Shown in pieces: positions 48,809 to 64,000 of a stretch of 64,000 nt of DNA. Each line of letters starts with the position of its first letter. The first letter of the stretch is position 1. The stretch comes from Mactra quadrangularis. Taxonomy: Eukaryota; Mollusca; Bivalvia; Venerida; Mactridae. The stretch is taken from NCBI GenBank assembly GCA_025267735.1, contig CM046311.1:32526895-32590894 (forward strand), read 5' to 3'. The notes below the pieces were generated by a model. That model made no database searches, was not told where the DNA came from, and saw only the letters and a program-made list of their open reading frames with translations. A program made the position numbers and the translations under genes.

Positions 48809-51800
48809 ATGCGTTTGTGGGGTTTTCTTACTCTGGTGTTGACGATATTGACAGGTGAGTGAAATTTGATTAATTAATATTAATTTTCTTTTTTTCTTGT
48901 TCATTTTGTCATAATATACCATTTTAAGGAAGTAGTACAATAAATCTTTACATAATCTTAACGAAATAACTTTTTCGATTTAATTATTTTTTTTTTCGAA
49001 ATAATTATTACGTTTTTACGAAATAATCATTTCGTATAAATGGAATATTATTTCGTTAAAAAAAATGGAATTTCGAAAAAAAACGTGATAATAAATAAGA
49101 ACATTTTGAGAAAATATTTTCATTGACTATATAATTGTACTATAAATGAGGTTTTTTTCATGTGAGGGAGCGGGTGTATATACATGATTCACGTTTTTTT
49201 TTTTCGAAATTTAGTTTTGTTTTCACGAAATAATGTTCAATTTATACGAAATGATTATTATGTATAATTATATGCCTTTAAACGTCATGGACGTCATAAA
49301 AAACAGATTTTAATACAGATCGATACCCATTGAGGTTTGAACGTACTTTGTATCTAATGATTAATACTCTTGTAGTTATAAGCCATTATTTATTTCACAA
49401 TTTCATAATGATTGTATAGTCCATTTTTTCTCAACTGTCATAGTTTGAATAACTTCACGGTGATTGGATACACACACGCTTTTACAATATTCACGAGTGT
49501 TAGACAAAGAACACGAAATCACCGTAAAATTGCAGTTGAGAAAAAAGTTCCATACCTAAAAACGAAATTATACAACGATTTTGTCTTCATACGCTGCACT
49601 ATATTCTACCGCGTACAAATTGCCGAATACTGGGATGAGTTGTGCGTCTTAGTATGGAGGTGATATATTCACCGTCTATTTATATAATGGTGGCACGTAT
49701 AATACAATAACAATACAATACAAACTTTATTTATTGTCGGACATTTTGTAACAAAATACATAATAACATTAACTATGAATAGCTATTCATACCGACCTTT
49801 ATAACTAAATTTGCATAAACATAACAAGCATAATACAATTTCAAAAGTGAATAAATAGAATATATATTAGGTAGCTGAAGAACAATATGAATATTTATAC
49901 AAAAATAAAAGAAACATTAGAAAATTATGAAAATCTATAAAATAAAATATGCATAAATGCAGGCTGCTTTCAGGATATATTTTTTTTATTAAACTCTTTA
50001 ATTGTATCATTGTTTTGTCCAATTTCCTGGTTATGCAATATATTTTTATGTGATTGAAACAGACAAACTGATATATTACTTGGCAAAATATTTGTATATT
50101 TTCTCTTTATTTTTGAGGTGTTTCCTAACTAGACCCACGTGGGTCAGGTTAGCTGAATAGATTAGTGTTAAAATATGCATTTACTGATGAGAAGATACTA
50201 GACCTTGCTATTGAGCAACATAAGTATAATTCTATTAAAAAGATATCCTAACCGCCTAAGATTGTTGAAAAGAGAGGGAGCGACCAATGAAAATGTTTAA
50301 TTTCAGCAACTACGACATATAATACATCTATATATAGCTTGGTGATTCCCTCAGTGTCCTACTTTCGTTTTCAACAATGTGCATGCCACATGTTTTAGTT
50401 TGTTCAGTTGAATGTTATAAGTGACAAATGTTATTAGTAAGTGATTTCTTACGTTCTTAATACTATTTGGTTCCATACTTTTGGCACAGTCATTTGTCTG
50501 TATTGTGCGTAAAGTTTAACCCCGATCTGACCTTTATGCAGGAATATTCATTACATTGAATACGAATGTAGTATTAATGCTCGATACCGATCGGAGTATA
50601 TCGTCAAAGCTCAAATGTAATTATTACACAGGGATTAATTTTTAAAATATATTAAAGCGTACGTGCCGAAGTGTACAATAGGCGTGGCATTGATTTTCGT
50701 CGGGATATGATTAGATAATTATTAAATGCAAATGTGAAAGGTTATATCGGGTCAAACTTTACGCACAATATATCCCTTTAAACTCTCATTCATATATTGA
50801 TACTTATACTATTAAAATGCTATCTGAGAGGCTGGTAAGCTCATTAACATAAATAGGCGTGGCTATAATAAGATCGATGAAACTATACTACCATTGATTT
50901 TTATTGAACAAATGAAGAGTTCAATGTTACTTCGTGTAATCTGAAAACCAATCCTTATCAGGCTTCTCACTTTCAATAAATCGTAAGTTCAGTGCTTTCA
51001 GCGCTTTGATTTTTTGCAGTTATACAAGGATTGAGTTTGCCAGATGTGTGTATGAACCTTGGCCATCAAGGTTCATGTAATACTGATGATCCGATATGCC
51101 CTACGGCTACCAAATGTACACCAACTAACTCTGGCACTGAAGGTCTTTGCTGCAATAACCAGCCACGTGGAGGTATGGACCTTTTTTGTATTTTTGTACA
51201 ATCATGACTCTGTGATTTAATTCACACAGTTCATCATAACAAAACGATATGCAAATCTCGTAGATAATGATGCATAGATTTTGTGGTTACCAAGTAAACT
51301 AGCAAGATAACTATTTACCTGTTAGTGATTTTAGATAAATGGTTAGTAATTAACAAGAGACGCAGTTAGTTAACCATTTATTTAACCAGTGACGTAACAA
51401 GTTATCCGTCTAACTAACAGGAAACAAGTCCATTTAGTTAACTAGTGATCTAGTGACGTAACTTGTTACCAATTTGATTAATTAATCACGAAATTAGTTA
51501 TCAATGACATTAATTAACTACATATATGTAATGACGTATTTACTTTTTTTCAATTTAACTAACTAGTGATGTAAAAAGATATCCATTTTATAAACTAATA
51601 ACATAGTTACTTATCCATTATATTAACTAGTGACGTATCTAGTTTTTTAGACTTTTTGTGATTTCCCGCCGAAAGCCTTAAGTTATATCACTAGTCGAAA
51701 ACTATCGACGATTCAAATGCCTGACCAAATTTACCCGCGCAGTGATACATTTGTCTCTGATTTACTACGCATTTATTTCTGGGCGATAAAAGTAGTTCCG

Positions 51801-53364
51801 TCAATCAAATGACGCATCTTTGTTTCAGTGTCAGTGACAGGTATTTTACTTATATTGATAAGCGTGTGAATGGGCGGAGTCAAATCTCGTTAATACACTG
51901 TGACTAAACAGTAGTATTTACCTGTTATACAGGATAGAATAAACACTTCGTCCTCATTTTTTGCCCAGTTCGGTTCCACCTTAATCTTATGTGTAAGGAG
52001 TAATCACTAATATGGACTCGTTTGGTTTCAATGTGCACGAAAGTCTTTCTGTATTTCATTACTTTGATTTAATTTAACTGATTAGTCTAGTAACAAGTTA
52101 TCCATATGATTTACAAGTAAACTAGTTATCCACATAATTAACTATAGAGACGTATCCTTTTGTCCATTTAACTTACTAATGATGTAACTAGTAATCAATT
52201 TAATTTACTAATGACATAACTACAAATGTATTAATCAATTTAATTAACTATATTAGTTAACTTGCATAGGCGGTTCCAGCGGGGGTCAGGGTGTCTGGAC
52301 CCCATAGAATTTGGAAAATTTACTTGTCCATTAGTGTATTTCTTGACTGTAAGTCATTGTTAGGTATCATGAAGCAATTTTTCTCGGTGATAAATATAGA
52401 TTTAATGGATGTGTAATTTTAATTATTAATATATTAAATTTTTTCTGCAAAATGCGTATTACGTGGTTGATGTTCGAACGTTCGGACCCCCATAAAATAG
52501 TTCGGACCCCCCCTAGAAAAAATCCTGAATCTGCCCTTACTTGTTATCCATTAAATCAACTAAAGACGTAACTAGTTATCCATTATTTTTCCTAGATAAA
52601 GTCTGAAGGTATCCAATTGACAAATAGGTTCAATTAGTTAGAATTTTTAAATTTTATTTTTGAATTCCTTTAAAAGGGTGATAACATATTCCATCATGTA
52701 TATTTCTTGGTATTTAAGACATTAGCGAAAGTGACGAATTGACGATAGTTCTTCACTCACTGAAGTGGCAGTAAGTATTTAGGACGATAACTCTGTTATA
52801 TTCAATAAGGGACTTTAGTCAGTTATTTCCCCTAGTATACTCTTATATTAGGTAGGTCCTATTAGTTGGATTCCTCGGATTTTACCATAACTCTCCAATC
52901 TCAATTAGCCAAAATTAATCTTAAATAACTTTTGTGTAAATCATTTAATTTGTTTGAAATTCAAGCTAAGTTTTTTTAGGGTAAAGAACAATCTGAATTT
53001 CACCACTTATGTTAATATCTTCATTACCAAGAAAAATATATGATGAAATATTTTGTCACCCTTACATAGGAATTCAAAGATAAAATCCGAGGATTCCAAC
53101 TGTAAGGTCGTACTTACCTATTTGATTGTTTCAGATTTTATGAGGTAAAGATAATTGACAAAAGTCCCTAATTGGTTTTTAAACTGGTTCTTGTTTTCTT
53201 TCATTGTAGAGGAATGTCCACTATCGACAGGAATTGTATTAACATGTGAGATAACGGAAAATAGTTGTCAATATGATAAGGATTGTCTAAAATTTCATAA
53301 ATGCTGCCCAGAAGGTTGTGGTAAAGTCTGCAAGAAGATTAGGGAAGTACCGACCGTAAAGTAG
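48809..53364 (+). CDS. WAP2-B: secreted six-Cys plus WAP domain protein, 117 aa
   Basis: Exons 48809-48854 (signal peptide MRLWGFLTLVLTILTG), 51020-51172 (six-cysteine domain) and 53210-53364 (WAP domain, stop TAG). Exon lengths (46, 153, 155 bp) and phase-1 junctions equal those of WAP2-A. Compared with A there are five amino-acid changes (S to T in the leader; I to L before the CC pair; I to V, E to Q and I to V in the WAP domain) and only two silent ones. All cysteines are kept. The TATA box, CpG-rich MITE upstream and poly(A) signals downstream are conserved, so it is probably expressed like copy A. Confidence 0.87.
49414..49552. mobile_element. Short MITE, WAP2-B intron 1
   Basis: Copy of 27699-27833, ends CCATTTTTTCTCAACTGTCA and GCAGTTGAGAAAAAAGTTCC. 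Confidence 0.6.
50503..50768. mobile_element. Tc1/mariner-like MITE, WAP2-B intron 1
   Basis: Full-length version (266 bp) of the element at 28806-29040; TTGTGCGTAAAGTTT termini with TA flanks. Confidence 0.8.
52268..52538. mobile_element. GGGCGGATCC-type element, WAP2-B intron 2
   Basis: Copy of 30541-30811. Confidence 0.6.
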
Positions 53365-53978
53365 CCCGTGAAAGGACAGTCGAGTATCCCGTGAATCAAC
53401 CATGTGAGAAGATCTTATATGTACAAGAACTTATTGACAATTGAAACATAATTTTTCCGTTCTTGTGTTATGATATGACATGACTTAAATTCATTGACAT
53501 TTCTTGACATGACACGACATTATATAATGACATTTTATGACATGACATTCTTTAATATGATATGACATGCTATAACCAATAAATAATTCACATTTAATTA
53601 AAAAGATTCTCAATTTTGTGCTGAAATAAATAAACAATATGAAAAATAATATAATTAAAGCATAAAGCCAAAGAACAAAAAGCCGATCCCCCATTTGATA
53701 TAAAACCAGGTGCTGAGTGAAAATGTGCAAATCGTGTCCCCTTTTACAAACCCCTTAAGTAAAGATAACAGGGAACGCATACTTTTCAAATGAAAAGAAA
53801 AGTCAAAATTTGTTTGTATATAAATATACACAAGAAAAAAAATGAAAATACAAATGTATACAAAATTCATACAATCTTGAAAACGTAGATGGTAGAGGGA
53901 GAATGAGATTGAAAAATCTTTTCTATAATTAAATAAAAAAATCATTGATTTCAGACAAAATGGCGTCGGAAGGTAGCT

Positions 53979-54359
53979 ATCGTCGGTTATCCCACGATAC
54001 ATTACTCCGCTATGCTGCGTTATGTACCGTGGACCATTTGGTTAGAAAAAATTTCTTAATCATGAATGATATATGAGGCAGTTTCATTAGTTTCGCAAGG
54101 AAACCAATGCGGAAAACTAGCCAATGATTTTACACAACCTTTTTTTGAAAATAAACATGTGCGGTGCTTTCTATTTTAAGTAAAAAAACAGTATGACGTC
54201 ATTGTCTTTGAAGAGTATTTAATTGAAACATGCGATTTTATTGGACGAGGATTGGTCTCCCTTGCCTCATGCATATGCATGAAAACGAGATTTTGTCAGT
54301 CAAATTGTCCACGGTACGCATGGAGTGTAACGGAAGAAAGTACTGTGGTTGCCGACGAT
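53979..54359. mobile_element. Mutator-like MITE downstream of WAP2-B
   Basis: Copy of 32817-33198 with ATCGTCGG ends and GGAAGG-AGCT flanks; the MORE-type ATGCATATGCAT is kept at 54269-54280. Confidence 0.8.
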
Positions 54360-54669
54360 GGAAGGAAGCTTGGTGTAAGCAAAAGTAAAACAGGTCTTAG
54401 AAGTAGCAAATCTCACACAATACTATACTGTTATATAGAAAACCACAAATTCACTTAAAAATAATGACCTCTTTATATTCAAAGTTCTTAAAGAAACTGA
54501 AAATCGTTACTAAAAATATCTTCAAGTCGAGAATGCGACAAAATTCACAAATTCATTTGTAAAAAGTTCGTGATTCAAAGAAAAAAATCTTTAGGATATA
54601 AAAACTATCTAATGAAGATATTCTGTCTAGTTAATGCTGTCTAAACAAATTGTCCAATTATTCTGGCAC

Positions 54670-54730
54670 CATTCTCGTACTCAGAGGCTTTTATAATTCT
54701 CGATATAGATAACCTCTGGGTACAAGAATG
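54670..54730. repeat. Hairpin downstream of WAP2-B
   Basis: Copy of 33511-33571; one additional arm mismatch (TACAAG instead of TACGAG). Confidence 0.7.
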
Positions 54731-55223
54731 CTACAGGAAACACTGGTTTCACAACCGCTTTCAAGAGCCAATACAAAATAATTGAATTGGTAATTTTCTT
54801 GTAAGACCAATAAATGCAGCTTTTGAGAATGAAGAAGTTTAATTCAGCATCTCAAAAACTTGGAAATAATATAAGTAGCATACCAAAGGCAATCGAGACG
54901 AAATGAAAATGCTAAATGATTTCAACTTGATATATGTGAATGGATGTTTTTGTTCGTCTACAAGTTGACCACTTCACAAGTAGGTGCTCAGATCAAGAGA
55001 ATGTTCGCTGTAACCCCGATTAAAACTTACAATAGTAGATTCGATGAAGTGAAGAAACGTAGTTCTGGCTACAAGAACTTTATATGGCCGGTTTTTTAAC
55101 ATTTTGTTTTTTATCAGATTGGTCATTAAAGTTTTGATCAGACCCGATACGAAACCTCAACAGAATGAAGCACACTTGTTTCTGATCGTTTTTCTTCACA
55201 AATATTACTACATGTATAATCAT

Positions 55224-55483
55224 GGGCGGATCCAGGGGGGGAGGGTTAGGGGGGTCCGGACCCCCCATAGAATTTGGAAAATGTACATGTTCATTATTGA
55301 ATTTCTTGCTTCTAGGTAATTTTTAAGTAGTATGAAGCAATTTTTCTCGGTGCTTAACATAGATTTATTGGTTATGTAGTTTTAATTATCAATATGTTGC
55401 ATTTTTTCTGCAAAATGTTTATAATGTGGTTGTGGTTCGAGGGTCGGACCCCCCCCCCCCCCTAGAAAGTTTGGACCCCCTGA
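55224..55483. mobile_element. Complete GGGCGGATCC/GGTCCGGACCCC element
   Basis: Starts GGGCGGATCCAGG and ends GGACCCCCTGAC, with GGTCCGGACCCCCCATAG near the left end and a long C run followed by CTAGAAAG near the right. The block duplication breakpoint lies inside it, as shown by the truncated twin at 34065-34203. Confidence 0.65.
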
Positions 55484-55995
55484 CAAGCATATAAACATGT
55501 ATAAAGTCATATGTTCTTAGAATACAAAAAAATAAAAAAGGAAATAGAAATATTGAAAAAATAGTGGTGATAGTTTGTTTCAAGTATGATCAAAGACACA
55601 GATACCTAAGTCTCTGGTATGACATCTTGGACATTATTCAATGATTTCTACATAATTTTACATCACATTGTACGTGTATAACATAACATTCAAGACATTG
55701 TGCGAACAGTTAGGTAGTTTTATGTTGTTGTTTTTGAATTTCTTGTTCTTTCAAGTTTGGAAATCTTTGAGAATTTTTTTATTGACCGTATAAACTGCCA
55801 ACTGTGCTCATTGGCGGAAAGCGATTAATTAAATAAGGGACGCAACTCGTCAGGTCATAATCACATTGACAATCGTAGTTGTCTCCCTTCTCCCGCAAAA
55901 TCCAAAACGAGGCATGTAAACATCCACGTCTCAGATTAGTCACCGTCATAAAACGATGAATTAGAAGTTGTTTAAGTTACCAGTATTCTTTAAAT
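55484..55995. other. Upstream region of the flower gene
   Basis: No TATA box at a convincing distance and no other gene. The 5' UTR and promoter of the flower homolog should lie here; CCAAAACGAGGC near 55900 is locally more GC-rich. Confidence 0.4.
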
Positions 55996-63186
<7,191 letters not shown>

Positions 63187-63662
63187 TAATTCATTGTAAG
63201 GCGTCACACCCATAAATCTTTCTAGTATCTCAACCCTAGTGAATCATATTACTTCAGCAAATCCATACTTATTGTAATAAATTATTTATTTGTGTTTCCA
63301 TGGATACTTAAGATTGTGAAGTAAACATTTCATTTTTTGATCATTTTCAGACTTAGCGTGAGTCTTTAATAAGACTAGATTTATGCTAAATCATTTTAGC
63401 AAATTTTGCATTTAGTGTTGTTTTTGAATGAGACTTTAAGCTTTAGATCTACTATCAGCTATTACTGTGAATACTTTACTTGTCTTGTTTGGAACATATA
63501 AATATTTGTACATGTATATGTGTACTAAATATTAAAGTGTATAAATCCATATATGAAAAAACTATATTGAAAAAATATTTGATTTTATTTATATGTTTTA
63601 TAATAGTAAGAGCCCTTTCAAAAGGTCAAATTTTAGACTACAGCAATTCAATACACGTTTAG
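63187..63662 (+). other. Flower 3' UTR and downstream spacer
   Basis: The AATAAA at 63276-63281, 90 bp after the stop, is the first poly(A) signal. No further exon was seen up to the repeat at 63663. Confidence 0.5.
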
Positions 63663-64000
63663 TACCGATCCAGAACTCCTCTGCCATTTGCTATTAATAA
63701 CCTCGGACATATTTAGATGCCATTTTGGAAATACCGGTGTTGAAGTAACCAAATACACAATTCTTTAGGGGATGAGTGATGTTTCTTTTTTAGTCCGTAC
63801 ATTCGAAATAACACGGTTCATTGATATCACTGAACAACATTTGGTTCAATATATTACATAGAACTATGTTTTAACAAAGATCTGTGTGTATACTACAAGA
63901 ACTATTTTGCATAACCATGAAATGCTTTCTTGGTAGTAAAAACCCATGCTGCCAGGGTAGACCCCTCCCATGAATCTTTCCAAGATTATTCATTCATAAA
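63663..64000 (+). mobile_element. Mutator-like MITE of the CATTCGGAA family, truncated by window end
   Basis: Same segment order as 6112-6464 (AATAACCTCGGA, ACAAAGATCTGTGTGTATAC, CCAAGATTATTCATTCATAA). The left terminus is eroded and the right end lies beyond the window. Confidence 0.7.

Larger units (their letters stand above)
38395..55400. repeat. Duplicated block B (17 kb)
   Basis: Same-orientation copy of block A (5078-34203) with internal deletions. It keeps the hairpin, the TTAA MITE, part of the unidentified exon, the 26-bp satellite and both WAP genes. It lacks the aspartate dehydrogenase exons, ninjurin-like ORF, foldback element and complete SINE. The right boundary near 55400 is approximate. 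Confidence 0.9.

Overview
This is eukaryotic, AT-rich nuclear DNA. It has no operons, Shine-Dalgarno sites or long ORFs. Coding sequence is confined to short exons with GT-AG splice sites. tRNA-derived SINEs ending in an ACGGCGTTAAA-type tail, dense MITEs and large satellites, together with the genes present, suggest a mollusc, probably a bivalve such as a mussel. The species is inference; no sequence search was run.

Layout. 1-3840 is a 36-bp minisatellite with a higher-order repeat pattern. 3841-5077 is unique AT-rich DNA with nothing recognised. 5078-34203 (block A) and 38395-about 55400 (block B) are two copies of one segment in the same orientation. They are separated by a 73-bp satellite of about 57 units (34204-38394). 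Block B is shorter because it lacks A 5779-6361, 6465-6822, 6994-about 8700 and 10407-18324. Both blocks carry a 26-bp satellite, 62 units in A and 53 in B. Block A also holds an unidentified terminal exon (5647-5946), two exons of an L-aspartate dehydrogenase (8234-8369 and 12747-12852, with middle and last exons not found), a ninjurin-like ORF (11649-12008), a 3.5-kb foldback element and a complete SINE.

The main biological content of the blocks is a family of small secreted cysteine-rich proteins. Each block has two genes, WAP1 and WAP2. Both encode a six-cysteine domain exon followed by an exon with a canonical eight-cysteine WAP (four-disulfide core) domain, and all introns are phase 1. 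WAP2 has a clear signal-peptide exon and TATA box; the first exon of WAP1 was not found. All four copies keep intact frames, splice sites and cysteines. Such proteins are typically secreted protease inhibitors, antimicrobial peptides or shell-matrix components; the role here is unknown.

55996-63186 is a complete five-exon calcium channel flower homolog (175 aa, intact frame, all splice phases agree). Its introns contain an 18-copy 46-bp minisatellite, several MITEs, a SINE fragment and a decayed mariner-type transposase fragment.

The blocks differ by insertions with target-site duplications (21042-21756, 21817-22239 and 32516-32660 only in A; a SINE at 43606-43928 only in B). They also differ by a paired substitution in an 80-bp palindrome. 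The duplication is therefore old enough to have accumulated private events. Two divergent haplotypes joined during assembly remain an alternative that sequence alone cannot exclude.
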